Counted from the first letter of the stretch, positions 15,288-24,799 are shown. The stretch: DNA of 64,000 nucleotides from Chloroflexota bacterium (GCA_028875655.1 JAPPCX010000114.1:1-64000), one strand, 5' to 3'. A program made the numbers and translations. The notes: a model not told the origin generated them from the letters alone.

Positions 15288-17876
15288 ATGATTAGCGCAT
15301 TGCGAAGTGCGGCATCCGGGGCGTGGAGTGGGATGACTCCGGCGGCATGGCCTTGGCCGCGTTTTGGCTGGATGGAGTGGGGGTTTTTGCTGATCGCGCT
15401 GATGGCCGCCGGCCTGCGGCTGTGGGAATTGGACGGTCGGGTGATGCACTATGACGAGGCGATTCACCTGCACTATGCCTGGAAATTGGCGCGGGGCGTG
15501 GAGTTTCTGCATTCGCCATGGATGCACGGGCCGTTCCAGATTGAGCTGGTGGCGATATTCCTACGAATCCTGGGCGATACGGACTTTGTAGCCCGGTTGC
15601 CTTACGCACTGTTTGGCGTCGCGCTGGTGATTTTGCCCTATTTCCTGCGTCGGCAGATTGGCGAGAAGGGAGCGATTTGCGCGGCGGTGATATTAGCGTT
15701 TTCGCCGTCGCTGCTGTATTTCAGCCGATTCGGGCGTAACGACATCCTGATGGTGGTGTGGGCGACGCTGCTGCTCATCTTCCTGTGGCGGTACGTGGAG
15801 AGCAGCAAGCGGCGGTATTTGTTCGGCACGGCGGCGGTAACGGCGTTGATGCTGGCGTCCAAAGAGACAGCGTACTTCGTGATCCTGTTCATGGGATTGG
15901 CCGCTTTGGGCCTGGGCTGGCGTCAATTGTGGGACGTGGCAAGGCGCCGGATGGCATTGGCGGACGCGCGAGGCGCGGCGGGATTTTTCGTGCTGCTGGC
16001 GACCCTAACCCTGCCCCAGGCGGCGGCGGCAATTTCCGTGGTGCAGGGGCCGTTGGGGGTAACGCTGGCCGCGGGAGACACCGGCTCCACCGGAGAAACC
16101 GGCGCGCCGGTGTGGGAGGCACCGTTCGCGTCGCTGCCGATCTGGGATGCGCCGGCTTGGATGCACGCGATTGGCGTCCTGGCGTTGTTGGCCGCGGCGC
16201 TCGGGTTGGCGTGGTTCGTGTGGAGGGCCCGGAAAGCGCTGGACATGGCGGCGGTTGCGGTGGCGATTACGTGCGCCGTGGCGGCGGTATCCGTGGTGGT
16301 GGTCGGGCCGGCTCAAGGGTTATTGCCTGACGCCGGGGTGGGAGCAATGTACATTGATTGCGCGATCGGCGCCGGGTTGATGACATTGGGAGCGGCAATG
16401 GCGTGGGTGGCGCCGGCTACCCTGCGCGGGTGGCGTCGGACCGCGGTTTTATTAGGCCCGCCCGCGCTGTTGACGTGGCTGTGGCTGACCGCGTTTGGCG
16501 GCGGGCTAACGCTGGCGGCGGAACTGCTGCCGGCTGCTGCGCCGGTGGCGGATCTTGAAGCCGGCCGGGTGGCTGTGAACTACCTGGTTCCGGTGTTGAC
16601 TCTGCTATTGCTGCTGGCGGTTGGCGCAACGGTGGGCATCGCATGGGGAGGCGGCACGTGGCTGCTGTGCGCCGGGCTGTTTTACGTGATCTGGGCGACG
16701 CTGTACACGACGTTTTTCACCAACTGGCCGGGAGTCTTCACGGGAGCGTGGCAGAGCCTGGGCTACTGGCTGGCGCAGCAGGAGGTAGCGCGGGGCAATC
16801 AGCCCTGGTACTACTACGGTGTCGGTTTGACCGTGTACGAGTTGCTGGCGCTGCTTTTTGGGCTGGCGGCGGTAGTATGGCTGATACGACGGCGGGGGCC
16901 GTTTGATATTGTGCTGGCGGCGTGGGTGATAGCGACGCTGGCGATCTACACCGTCGCAGCGGAAAAAATGCCGTGGCTGTTGGTGAACATAACGGTTCCG
17001 CTGGCGTTGGCGGCCGGTATGCTGCTGGGACACCTGATCGACGGTGTAAATTGGCCGTCGGGCATTGGAGAACGCTGGCGGATGGTTGCCCTGTTCACGT
17101 TGGCGCCGGTATGGACGCTGACGGCGGTTTGGGTGGCGTGGCTGGCAGCCCGAGGCGACGCCGCGAACCTGCCGGGGTGGCTGGCGGCGTTGATCCTGCT
17201 GCCACTGGCGGCGGGCATGGCGTGGCTGGTGCGGATGCAGCCGGGAGGTGGCAGGGCACTGGCGTTAGGCGTCGCCGGGCTGTTGCTGGTTTTCGGGACG
17301 GTGACCGCGTTTCGTGCGGCGTACACCTATGACGACTCCAAGCTGGAAATACTGGCCTACGCCCAAGGGTCGGCGGACCTGCTGGAGTCTTACGCCGACC
17401 TGCGGGAAGATGCGCTGGCGGTTGGCCTGGACGCAGCCGTAAAGGTGGACTACGACATGTGGTATCCGTTCCAGTGGTACGTGCGGAACGACACTGAGGA
17501 GGGGACATTGTGGTTTGACCACTTCTGCGCGGCCCATGCGGCCAAGGGGTCGGACGAATGCCGAAAGGTGGGCGAAGATACCGGGCCGGTTGCGTACCTG
17601 GCAGAAGTGGCGCACGCCGTGGATGCCGAAGACGCAGAAGCATACCGCCGGGAAGGGCCGATGCGAAACCTGCTGTGGTATCCTGAAACGTACCGGCGGC
17701 CGGGAGAAGCGCGCGACGAAACGGCGATGTGGTCGCAGTTGACCGCGGACGTCGATTTCTTCCGGGACAGCGCGGCAAATCCCGAGAAGTGGCAACAGGC
17801 CATCGAATACATTGTGGCGCGGCGGCAGGAGAGCGACTGGTACTCTGCCGAGTATTACCAGTACGTCAGAGAATGA
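15288..17876 (+). CDS. Agl23-like (TIGR03663-type) GT-C integral membrane protein
   Basis: An 862-residue polytopic membrane protein of the flippase-activity-associated Agl23 / GT39-like group, which handles lipid-linked sugars. The first extracytoplasmic loop has MHYDEAIHLHYAWKLARG with the acidic Asp-Glu pair typical of GT-C glycosyltransferases, followed by HSPWMHGPFQIELVAIFLR. About a dozen hydrophobic segments follow, then a soluble C-terminal domain of about 180 residues. The start is 14 nt after the TPR gene with a weak ribosome site. Downstream are a flippase-like protein and an FAD oxidoreductase, suggesting an envelope glycan or glycolipid module. Confidence 0.82.
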   Translation: MISALRSAASGAWSGMTPAAWPWPRFGWMEWGFLLIALMAAGLRLWELDGRVMHYDEAIHLHYAWKLARGVEFLHSPWMHGPFQIELVAIFLRILGDTDFVARLPYALFGVALVILPYFLRRQIGEKGAICAAVILAFSPSLLYFSRFGRNDILMVVWATLLLIFLWRYVESSKRRYLFGTAAVTALMLASKETAYFVILFMGLAALGLGWRQLWDVARRRMALADARGAAGFFVLLATLTLPQAAAAISVVQGPLGVTLAAGDTGSTGETGAPVWEAPFASLPIWDAPAWMHAIGVLALLAAALGLAWFVWRARKALDMAAVAVAITCAVAAVSVVVVGPAQGLLPDAGVGAMYIDCAIGAGLMTLGAAMAWVAPATLRGWRRTAVLLGPPALLTWLWLTAFGGGLTLAAELLPAAAPVADLEAGRVAVNYLVPVLTLLLLLAVGATVGIAWGGGTWLLCAGLFYVIWATLYTTFFTNWPGVFTGAWQSLGYWLAQQEVARGNQPWYYYGVGLTVYELLALLFGLAAVVWLIRRRGPFDIVLAAWVIATLAIYTVAAEKMPWLLVNITVPLALAAGMLLGHLIDGVNWPSGIGERWRMVALFTLAPVWTLTAVWVAWLAARGDAANLPGWLAALILLPLAAGMAWLVRMQPGGGRALALGVAGLLLVFGTVTAFRAAYTYDDSKLEILAYAQGSADLLESYADLREDALAVGLDAAVKVDYDMWYPFQWYVRNDTEEGTLWFDHFCAAHAAKGSDECRKVGEDTGPVAYLAEVAHAVDAEDAEAYRREGPMRNLLWYPETYRRPGEARDETAMWSQLTADVDFFRDSAANPEKWQQAIEYIVARRQESDWYSAEYYQYVRE

Positions 17877-17902
17877 GGATTGCAATACAAGAGGGTAACT
17901 CA

Positions 17903-17989
17903 ATGACTACTGTGGCGGCGTTGCCGGAACTTGGGGCAACCTCGGTGGAAGACCGGGTTCTCAAATACGCACTAGATCGCCGGGAATGA
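17903..17989 (+). CDS. 28-residue short ORF coupled to the flippase-like gene
   Basis: A very short ORF, MTTVAALPELGATSVEDRVL and then KYALDRRE. It has its own ribosome-site-like AAGAGGG at good spacing, and its stop overlaps the next start as ATGA (17986-17989). It could be a leader peptide that sets translation of the membrane protein, or a genuine microprotein. No repeated regulatory codon is obvious. It is unrelated to the C-terminus of the upstream gene, which ends at 17876. Function unknown. Confidence 0.45.
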   Translation: MTTVAALPELGATSVEDRVLKYALDRRE

Positions 17990-19161
17990 CCTACTTCTTC
18001 GGGAACTGGCGCTTCTGGGCGGGCGTACTGGTCAGCGTGGTGACGCTGGCCTTATTGGTGTTGCTGGTGGACCGGCGGGAGCTGTGGGAGGCGCTGCGGA
18101 CAGCGAACTATCTGTACCTGGCGCCGGCCATCGCGCTGTATTTCATCGGGCAGTGGTTCCGCGCCTTGCGGTGGCAGTACCTGCTGTCGCCCATCGCCAG
18201 CATATCCGCCAGGCGGCTGTATCCGGTAATCATCATCGGCTACATGGCGAACAACGTGCTGCCGGCCAGGCTCGGGGAGTTAGTCCGGGCGGTGTACCTG
18301 TCGCGTCGGGAGCGGGAGGTGAGCGTGCCGGCGTCGATTGCGACGCTCAGCGTGGAGCGGCTGTATGACGGATTGACCCTGCTGGCGCTGGGGGCGGTGG
18401 CCGCGCCGATTCTGCTGGCGGCCGGGTTATTCAGCGAGGCGAGCCTGGCGTACCGGTCCACGGCCATCGTGTTGATGGCGGGAGTGGTTGGCAGTTTTGT
18501 GGCCGCGCTGGTAATCCTGACGGCGCTGGCGTGCAGCCGGCGTACGCTGAGATGGTTCGTCGGTCTGACCGGGCTGCTGCCGGCGCGATTCCGCGTCATG
18601 GCGGCTGACATTGTCGTCAGCTTCGTGGAGGGTTTGGGAACGCTGAACTCACCCACAAAGCACGCTGCGCTGTTCGTCGGGTCGCTGCCAGTATGGTTGG
18701 CAGAGGCCGGGGTGTACCTTATAGTGGCGTACTCGTTCAACCTGGATGCCTATTTCACGTCTTTCTGGTATCTGGCCTTGGCGATTGTGCTGGTAACGGT
18801 AACGTCAAACCTGATCACTGCGATTCCGGCGTCGATCGGCGGCATTGGAGCATTCGAGGTGGTGGCGCAACAGACGCTGGTGGGACTCGGGGTGGGCGCG
18901 GCGACGGCGGCGTCGTATTCAGTGGCGGTGCATCTGCTGGCGCTGTGGCTACCGGTGAACCTGGCGGGCCTGGCGCTGCTGCTGTGGCATAACGTGTCGC
19001 TGCGGGGGCTGGCGTCGCTGCCGGAGGGGCGAAATGACGATGAAGAATCAGGCGAGGTCTCCGGCGGCGATGTTCTGGATTCCCGCTTTCGCGGGAATGA
19101 CGGGGTAAAGAGGGGAAATGACGGTGCAGACCAGGGCGTGCGGGCGGCACAGGATGATTAG
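17986..19161 (+). CDS. Flippase-like (UPF0104 / LPG-synthase TM domain) membrane protein
   Basis: A 391-residue integral membrane protein of the lysylphosphatidylglycerol-synthase transmembrane / UPF0104 family, thought to move or modify lipids. It begins with a membrane helix (FWAGVLVSVVTLALLVLLVD), and includes the family segments NNVLPARLGELVRAVYLSRR and TAIPASIGGIGAFEVVAQQT. The last roughly 45 residues are not family sequence: VLDSRFRGNDG and a second RGNDG are translations of the interspersed palindromic repeat, so the C-terminus has been extended through a repeat. The next gene starts 3 nt later. Confidence 0.85.
   Translation: MTYFFGNWRFWAGVLVSVVTLALLVLLVDRRELWEALRTANYLYLAPAIALYFIGQWFRALRWQYLLSPIASISARRLYPVIIIGYMANNVLPARLGELVRAVYLSRREREVSVPASIATLSVERLYDGLTLLALGAVAAPILLAAGLFSEASLAYRSTAIVLMAGVVGSFVAALVILTALACSRRTLRWFVGLTGLLPARFRVMAADIVVSFVEGLGTLNSPTKHAALFVGSLPVWLAEAGVYLIVAYSFNLDAYFTSFWYLALAIVLVTVTSNLITAIPASIGGIGAFEVVAQQTLVGLGVGAATAASYSVAVHLLALWLPVNLAGLALLLWHNVSLRGLASLPEGRNDDEESGEVSGGDVLDSRFRGNDGVKRGNDGADQGVRAAQDD
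19075..19103. repeat. Interspersed palindromic repeat inside the flippase-like CDS
   Basis: CTGGATTCCCGCTTTCGCGG followed by GAATGACGG, a full copy lying in frame in the C-terminal tail of the 17986-19161 gene (reads LDSRFRGNDG). Partial flanking copies (GAAATGACGATG at about 19031, GGAAATGACGGTG at about 19113) indicate repeated arm duplication. Confidence 0.9.
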
Positions 19162-19164
19162 GCC

Positions 19165-20481
19165 ATGCGAGTAGGAATTATCGGGGGTGGAGCGGCCGGG
19201 CTGGCCGCGGCCTACGAACTGACTAAGCGGGGACACTTCGCGGAGGTGTTCGAGGCGGCGCCGTTTCTGGGCGGACAGGCGTCCACGTTTGAAGTGGGTG
19301 GGGGTCAGTTGGAGCGGGGCTATCATCACCTGTTCGTGAGCGATACGGATATGGTGGAGTTGATTGAAGAACTGGGGCTGGGCGACTCCATGGAGTGGCT
19401 GGAATCCAAGGTGGGATTGTTCCATGGCGGACGGATCTGGGACTTTGCAACGCCGATGGATTTGCTGCGGTTCTCGCCGTTGCCGTTCGCGCAGCGCATC
19501 AGGCTGGGGTTGTGGACGTTTCTGCTGCAGAAGACACGGAATTGGCGGAAGTATGAAGGCGTAACGGCGGCGGAGTGGACGCGGCGGCACATGGGGGATG
19601 CGGCGTACCGGGTGATCTGGGAGCCGATGCTGCGCGGCAAGTTCGGCGACCACTACGACAAGGTGAGCATGACGTGGCTGTGGGGCAAGATCTACCTGAG
19701 AGTAGCGTCGCGCAAAGGGATGCAGAAGGAACGGCTGGGATACCCCACGTGCAGCTTCGGCACGGTGTTCGACGTGTGCGGCGAGCGGGTGGTCGAGCAG
19801 GGCGGGAAAGTGCACGTTGGGGTTGGAGTGCGCCGCATAAAATTCCGGGACGGCAGGGCGGTAGGTTTTACGGCGGCCGAGCACGGAGGGGAAGAACGGG
19901 ATTACGAGTACGACGCGGTGATCGCGACTACGCCGTCGTACGTTTTCACTCGTTTGGTACCCGATTTACCGGACGACTACCGGAACGTGCTGGAGTCGGC
20001 GCAGTACCTTTCCGCAGTGCTGATGATACTGGTGCTGGACCGGCCATTGACGTCCAAATACTGGCTGAACGTGGCTGACCGCTCGCTGCCCTTTGTGGGG
20101 GTAATTGAGCACACGAACATGATCGATCGGAACCTGTACGGCGGTCATCACATCGTCTATCTGACCAACTACCCCGACCGGGACAGCGAGCTGTACCGAA
20201 AGGAGCCCGCTGAGCTGCTGGAGGAATTTGTGCCCCACCTGCGGAAGTTGAACCCTGACTTCTCGCGGGACTGGATCGTGGAGTATCACCACCACCGGGT
20301 GGACGGGGCGCAGCCTATAATCGGAACCAACTACGGCGAACGCATACCGGACCACCGGACGCCGTTCGGATCGCTGTACCTGGCGAATACGACGCAGATC
20401 TACCCGGAGGACCGGGGGACGAACTACTCGGTGCGAATGGGTCGGCAGGTGGCGCGGATGGTGCTGGAGGACGGGGCATGA
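19165..20481 (+). CDS. NAD(P)/FAD-dependent oxidoreductase (amine oxidase/protoporphyrinogen-oxidase-like)
   Basis: A 438-residue flavoprotein. The dinucleotide-binding GGGAAGLAAAYELTKRGH is at the extreme N-terminus, with ELTKRGHFAEVFEAAPFLGG beyond it, and a C-terminal flavin-contact block LYLANTTQIYPEDRGTNYSV. It resembles FAD oxidoreductases that accompany polysaccharide and lipid-glycan genes (UDP-galactopyranose-mutase/desaturase-like). It starts 3 nt after the flippase-like gene, so the two are cotranscribed. The substrate may be a polyprenyl or sugar-linked lipid (inference). Confidence 0.82.
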   Translation: MRVGIIGGGAAGLAAAYELTKRGHFAEVFEAAPFLGGQASTFEVGGGQLERGYHHLFVSDTDMVELIEELGLGDSMEWLESKVGLFHGGRIWDFATPMDLLRFSPLPFAQRIRLGLWTFLLQKTRNWRKYEGVTAAEWTRRHMGDAAYRVIWEPMLRGKFGDHYDKVSMTWLWGKIYLRVASRKGMQKERLGYPTCSFGTVFDVCGERVVEQGGKVHVGVGVRRIKFRDGRAVGFTAAEHGGEERDYEYDAVIATTPSYVFTRLVPDLPDDYRNVLESAQYLSAVLMILVLDRPLTSKYWLNVADRSLPFVGVIEHTNMIDRNLYGGHHIVYLTNYPDRDSELYRKEPAELLEEFVPHLRKLNPDFSRDWIVEYHHHRVDGAQPIIGTNYGERIPDHRTPFGSLYLANTTQIYPEDRGTNYSVRMGRQVARMVLEDGA

Positions 20482-20574
20482 TTCTGCTAGCTATTTCGTT
20501 GTGCATTGATAGTATTAGGTGAATTTTGTCGAAAAGCGGAGGCTACGCAATATGCAAGATGTGACATTTTTTAG

Positions 20575-20580
20575 TATAAT
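20575..20580 (+). promoter_or_regulatory. -10 element in an AT-rich island upstream of the amidotransferase-gyrA pair
   Basis: A consensus TATAAT within the 131-bp gap 20482-20612, which is conspicuously AT-rich (TTTTTTAGTATAATAAAAAA) against a GC-rich background. No clear -35 is seen. Transcription from here would give a leader of about 26 nt. It is the most likely promoter for the gyrA transcript. Confidence 0.5.
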
Positions 20581-20612
20581 AAAAAAGACGCTCACAAGTT
20601 TTAGTAGTTCCT

Positions 20613-21302
20613 TTGCCGACCATTGCCGTACTGGCCGCACAGCGCAACGGCCATCACCCTAATCCAGGAGTCCGCGCCGTTGAGGCGGCCGGCGGCAAAC
20701 CTATCATGGCCGAGGCATCGGTTGGTCCGGATGTGCTGGACGAGGCCGGGGGACTGCTGGTTTCCGACGCGGGTTTTGACCACGAAGGCCCGGACGCCGG
20801 TGCGCTGGCGTTGCTGGAAGCGGCGCTGGCAGTGGACATGCCCACGCTGCTGACCGGCAAAGGGATGTACCTGCTCAACGCGACTTTCGGCGGTGGCGAG
20901 CCGTCTTCTATTGAAGGCGGGACCGCTATGGGAAGTGTGTCCGCCGGTAATGAAAAGGCGACGGCGCCGGGCCGGGAAGCGAGGCGTCAGATCTATCTTT
21001 CGCCCGGTTCCAAGATGGCGGCAATCATCGGAAGCGCAGGGATGTTTCGCCTGCAATCCGGCGCTTGGAGTTGCCGCATGGCGCTGCGGGAACCGCAGAG
21101 GTCGGGCCGATTGATGTCGATTGCATACCAACTGGACGATGGCGTGATCGAGGGATTGGAAAGCAAGGAGCACAGCTGGGTAATCGGCCTGCAGTTTTTG
21201 CCGGAACGCGCCGAGGAAGTTCCGGCCAGTTTCAACAGCCTGTTACTGGGGCTGGTTGAGCGGGCGGATGATTTTGGCTCCACAGGAGAAAATCGAACAT
21301 GA
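20613..21302 (+). CDS. Catalytically dead class I glutamine amidotransferase-like protein (peptidase C26 type)
   Basis: A 229-residue protein with the layout of gamma-glutamyl-GABA hydrolase/PuuD. It has an N-terminal [12 protein letters not shown] strand, a 'nucleophile elbow' [17 protein letters not shown], and a late [10 protein letters not shown]...GLQFLPE. In active members the elbow reads GICRGMQ and the late motif GVQWHPE. Here the nucleophile Cys is Gly82 and the catalytic His is Leu196, so amidase activity should be lost. The start is TTG at 20613 with no clear ribosome site, 26 nt from the predicted transcription start. Its stop overlaps gyrA as ATGA. It may bind a ligand or protein. 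Confidence 0.72.
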   Translation: MPTIAVLAAQRNGHHPNPGVRAVEAAGGKPIMAEASVGPDVLDEAGGLLVSDAGFDHEGPDAGALALLEAALAVDMPTLLTGKGMYLLNATFGGGEPSSIEGGTAMGSVSAGNEKATAPGREARRQIYLSPGSKMAAIIGSAGMFRLQSGAWSCRMALREPQRSGRLMSIAYQLDDGVIEGLESKEHSWVIGLQFLPERAEEVPASFNSLLLGLVERADDFGSTGENRT

Positions 21303-24025
21303 CGACAGCACCCCCACCGCAAACCGGCGGCGACTTTACTCCGCGTCCCATTGAAGACGAGATGCGCGAGTCGTATCTGTCGTACGCGATGTCCGTCATA
21401 GTGTCCCGGGCGCTGCCCGACGCGCGGGACGGCCTGAAGCCGGTGCAGAGGCGGATCCTGTATGCCATGCACGACATGGGGATACGTCCGGGCAGCCAGT
21501 ACCGGAAGAGCGCGCGAATTGTGGGCGAGGTGCTGGGCAAGTTCCATCCTCACGGAGACGGGTCGGTGTATGACGCGCTGGTACGGATGGCGCAGCCGTT
21601 CACGATGCGCGCGCCGCTGATCGACGGACAGGGCAACTTCGGCAGCATTGACGGCGACCCGCCGGCGGCAATGCGCTACACCGAGGCGCGACTGACTGCT
21701 ATCGCCGACGAGATGCTGGCGGACATTGACCAGCAGACGGTAGATTTTTCGGACAACTTCGACGACTCCATCAAGGAGCCGCAGGTTCTGCCGTCGCGGA
21801 TGCCCAACTTGCTGGTGAACGGTTCGTCCGGTATCGCGGTGGGAATGGCGACCAACATGCCGCCGCACAACCTGGGGGAGATCTGCGACGCCGTTTGCTA
21901 TGTGATTGATCATCCCACGTGCGACGTTGACCAGCTCATGGCCATCGTACCGGGGCCGGATTTCCCGACCCACGGGCGCATTCGCGGCGTTGCCGGCATC
22001 CGGGACATGTACGCCACCGGACGCGGGCGGGTGGTGATGGAGGCGGTGACCGAGATCGAAGAGATGCGCAACAATCGCCAGCGCATCGTGGTAAGCGAGT
22101 TGCCTTTCCAGGTCAACAAGGCGAACCTGGTGGAGAAGATCGCCGGGCTGGTGCGGGACAAGACGCTGGTGGGCATTACCGAGATACGCGACGAATCGGA
22201 CCGCCGGGGCATCCGCGTGGTGATTGAGCTCTCCCGCAACGCGCAGGCGACGGTGATTCTCAACAACCTGTACAAGCGTACGGCGCTTCGCCAGACGTTC
22301 AACGCGATAATGCTGGCGTTGGTGGACGGGCAGCCGCAGGAATTGTCGCTGAAGGACCTGATTCGCAACTTCATCCTGCACCGGGAAGAAGTCATCCGGC
22401 GGCGGACGGAATACCAGCTGGGCCGGGCCCGTGACCGGGCGCACATTGTGGAGGGTCTGCTCAAGGCGCTGGACGCCATTGACGCGATCATCGAGACCAT
22501 CCGCAACAGCCAGGACGTGGAGACGGCGCGCAACAACCTGGTGCAGCAGTTTGACCTCACGGAGATCCAGGCGCAGGCCATCCTGGACATGCAACTGCGC
22601 CGGCTGGCCGCGCTGGAACGGCAGAGGCTGGACGAAGAATACAACGATTTGCTGGCTACCATCGCCCGGTTGGAGGACCTGCTGCAGAACCCCCAGAAGA
22701 TCCGCAACGAGATCAAGAGAGAAACCCGCGAGGTGAAGCGCAAGCATGGCGACGCCCGGCGCACGGTTATCCTCGCCGAGGAATTGCAGGAACAGTCCAT
22801 CGAGCAGTTCATCGTCCAGGAAGACGTGGTGGTCACGCTGAGCCAGCGCGGTTACATCAAGCGGGTGCCCATCAACACGTACCGCAACCAGCGGCGCGGG
22901 GGCAAAGGCGTGCGCGGGGCTAACAACCGGGAGGATGACGCGGTGATGCAGATTGCGGTGGTTAACACCCACGAGCAACTGCTGTTTTTCACCAACAAGG
23001 GGCGGGTCTATCCGCTGCCGGTGTACGAAGCGCCCAACGACACTGGCCGCACGGCCCGGGGAACGCTGCTAGTTAACCTGATTCCCCTGCAGCCCGGCGA
23101 GCAGGTGCAGACGATGCTGCCGGCTACCAGGGACGAATACGGCCGACGGTATGTGTTCGCCACCCGGAATGGCCGCGTCAACGCACTGCGCCCGGGCCAG
23201 TTGGAAAATTTGAGGAAGTCGGGCTTGATTGCGATGAAGATACAGGACGGCGACGAGATGATAGCGGTGCGTCCGGTATCGAGCGACGCGTCAGTCATAC
23301 TGGTGACGGAGCAGGGGCAGGCGTTGCTGTGTCCCGTGAGCAGCATACCGGAGCGAAACCGAAACGCCACGGGCGTTATCGGTATGAAGTTCAAGGACGA
23401 GTTTAACGGGAAGGACCGTGTGGTAGCCATGGACGTGGTGAATAACCCGGAGGATGAGTTCCTGTTGGTAGTGAGCGAAAAGGGCTACGGCAAAGCTACG
23501 CCTCTGTACAACAGCAAAGGCGAGGCCGTGTATCGCGAGACCAACCGCGGCGGAATGGGTGTCAAGACCTTCGCGGTGGACCAAGGCGACAAACCCACCG
23601 GGCCGGTGGTGGACGCCAAGGTGGTCAACTCCGCCGAAATGAACGAGGAAGAAGATCACGAGGTGTTTATCATCTCGGCGCAGGGCCAGGTGGTCAGGAT
23701 AGACCTGTCTGAGGTCAAGGTGGTTAACACGCGCCAGACCAAGGGAGTCATTATCTGGCGGGAACGCAGCGGCGACGACAGCGTGGTGTCCATCTACTGC
23801 TTCCGGGCGACCGATTACAGCCAGGAGGACCCGACGCGGCAGGATGAAACGGCGCCGGCAGGTTCTGCGTTGGCGGAGGCCGAAGCCGTGGCAGCGGTGG
23901 CGGACAGCCAGTACGACGACGATGATGAATCGGAGTTGGACCAGGCCGAACTGCCCGATGACGCCGATGAGGGCGACGATGACGAGCCCGAAACGCCGAT
24001 GAACGGGCAGGGGACGCTACTCTAA
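21299..24025 (+). CDS. gyrA: DNA gyrase subunit A
   Basis: The breakage-reunion subunit of gyrase, 908 residues. The catalytic tyrosine is Tyr127 in [10 protein letters not shown], and the GyrA-box QRRGGKG near residue 530 distinguishes it from ParC. The C-terminal beta-pinwheel is followed by a strongly acidic tail ([20 protein letters not shown]). At the quinolone site it reads [10 protein letters not shown]: Gly88 stands where E. coli has Ser83, while Asp92 matches Asp87. The start overlaps the upstream dead amidotransferase by ATGA, so gyrA is translationally coupled to it. gyrB is not in the window. Confidence 0.96.
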   Translation: MTTAPPPQTGGDFTPRPIEDEMRESYLSYAMSVIVSRALPDARDGLKPVQRRILYAMHDMGIRPGSQYRKSARIVGEVLGKFHPHGDGSVYDALVRMAQPFTMRAPLIDGQGNFGSIDGDPPAAMRYTEARLTAIADEMLADIDQQTVDFSDNFDDSIKEPQVLPSRMPNLLVNGSSGIAVGMATNMPPHNLGEICDAVCYVIDHPTCDVDQLMAIVPGPDFPTHGRIRGVAGIRDMYATGRGRVVMEAVTEIEEMRNNRQRIVVSELPFQVNKANLVEKIAGLVRDKTLVGITEIRDESDRRGIRVVIELSRNAQATVILNNLYKRTALRQTFNAIMLALVDGQPQELSLKDLIRNFILHREEVIRRRTEYQLGRARDRAHIVEGLLKALDAIDAIIETIRNSQDVETARNNLVQQFDLTEIQAQAILDMQLRRLAALERQRLDEEYNDLLATIARLEDLLQNPQKIRNEIKRETREVKRKHGDARRTVILAEELQEQSIEQFIVQEDVVVTLSQRGYIKRVPINTYRNQRRGGKGVRGANNREDDAVMQIAVVNTHEQLLFFTNKGRVYPLPVYEAPNDTGRTARGTLLVNLIPLQPGEQVQTMLPATRDEYGRRYVFATRNGRVNALRPGQLENLRKSGLIAMKIQDGDEMIAVRPVSSDASVILVTEQGQALLCPVSSIPERNRNATGVIGMKFKDEFNGKDRVVAMDVVNNPEDEFLLVVSEKGYGKATPLYNSKGEAVYRETNRGGMGVKTFAVDQGDKPTGPVVDAKVVNSAEMNEEEDHEVFIISAQGQVVRIDLSEVKVVNTRQTKGVIIWRERSGDDSVVSIYCFRATDYSQEDPTRQDETAPAGSALAEAEAVAAVADSQYDDDDESELDQAELPDDADEGDDDEPETPMNGQGTLL

Positions 24026-24043
24026 AGGTGACGACACGTTATA

Positions 24044-24074
24044 GGGGCGAATCCGCCCGAGGCGGATCTGCCCC
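24044..24074. repeat. Palindromic repeat (GGGGCGAATCCGCC / GGCGGATCTGCCCC)
   Basis: Near-perfect inverted repeat with a CGA loop, related to the GTAGGGGCGAAT family at 44169, 51533, 56099 and 58417. It lies just after gyrA and may act as a transcription terminator or hairpin. It also shows that the upstream part of ORF 24028 is not coding. Confidence 0.75.
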
Positions 24075-24114
24075 ACGTTACTCGACCCCCGGCGAGGGAG
24101 CAGGACGACGATTG

Positions 24115-24795
24115 ATGCAACTCGTAATGGTGCACGGCTCCGGCCAGAACGAACTGACCTACCACTACCAGACCGCTGCTTTTGACAATGCTGACGCGGT
24201 GAACTTGCCGGGCCATCCAGACGGGCAACCCAGGGACAGCATCGGCGGCTACGTGGACTGGCTGCGGGAATATGCGGCAGGAAGGGGTTATCCGCCCTTT
24301 GTGCTGTTCGGGCACTCTATGGGCGGGGCCATCGCGCTGGACTATGCGCTGCGGTTTCCCGAAGACCTGGCCGGTTTGGTGCTGATTGGCACCGGGGCAC
24401 GGCTGCGAGTGCATCCGGACTACCTGAACCGCTGCCTGGACGATGCGCAGTGGCGAGCGGAGGCGCCGGGATACTACGAGGCCATCAACCGGGAGCTGGC
24501 GCCGCAGCTGGCGGAACGCGCGCTGCAATCCGGGCCGATGGTGGAGCACAACGACCTGTCGTGCTGCGACAAATTCGACGTGATGGAACGTGTCAAAGAG
24601 ATTTCCATACCGTCCCTGGTGATCGTGGGCGCGGACGACGTGATGACGCCGGTGCGGTACGCGGAGTACCTGGGACGGGAATTGCAAAACGCTGAGGTAG
24701 TGGTGGTGCCCAACTCCGGCCATTTTGTGACGCTGGAACAGCCGGCGGCAGTCAACGCGGCTGCGGCGCACTTCCTGGACGGATTGGCCCAATGA
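24115..24795 (+). CDS. Alpha/beta hydrolase
   Basis: A 226-residue alpha/beta hydrolase of unknown substrate. The oxyanion block is VMVHGSGQNE, the nucleophile elbow GHSMGG, the acid IVGADDVMTP and the histidine NSGHFVTLEQ, so the catalytic triad is complete. The ATG at 24115 is chosen because the ORF-track extension from 24028 is translated repeat sequence. It ends 4 nt before the GTG of the chorismate mutase/TrpRS-like fusion gene, so the two may be cotranscribed. No signal peptide is seen; cytoplasmic. Confidence 0.83.
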   Translation: MQLVMVHGSGQNELTYHYQTAAFDNADAVNLPGHPDGQPRDSIGGYVDWLREYAAGRGYPPFVLFGHSMGGAIALDYALRFPEDLAGLVLIGTGARLRVHPDYLNRCLDDAQWRAEAPGYYEAINRELAPQLAERALQSGPMVEHNDLSCCDKFDVMERVKEISIPSLVIVGADDVMTPVRYAEYLGRELQNAEVVVVPNSGHFVTLEQPAAVNAAAAHFLDGLAQ

Positions 24796-24799
24796 CCTG

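Noticed and set aside
20993-22978. 661-residue minus-strand ORF opposite gyrA
   Set aside because: It is the antisense frame of a GC-rich conserved gene, with no ribosome site and a His/Arg/Gln-rich composition; gyrA on the plus strand is unambiguous.
24028-24114. Upstream extension of the alpha/beta hydrolase ORF
   Set aside because: Encodes translated palindromic repeat; the fold begins at the ATG 24115.
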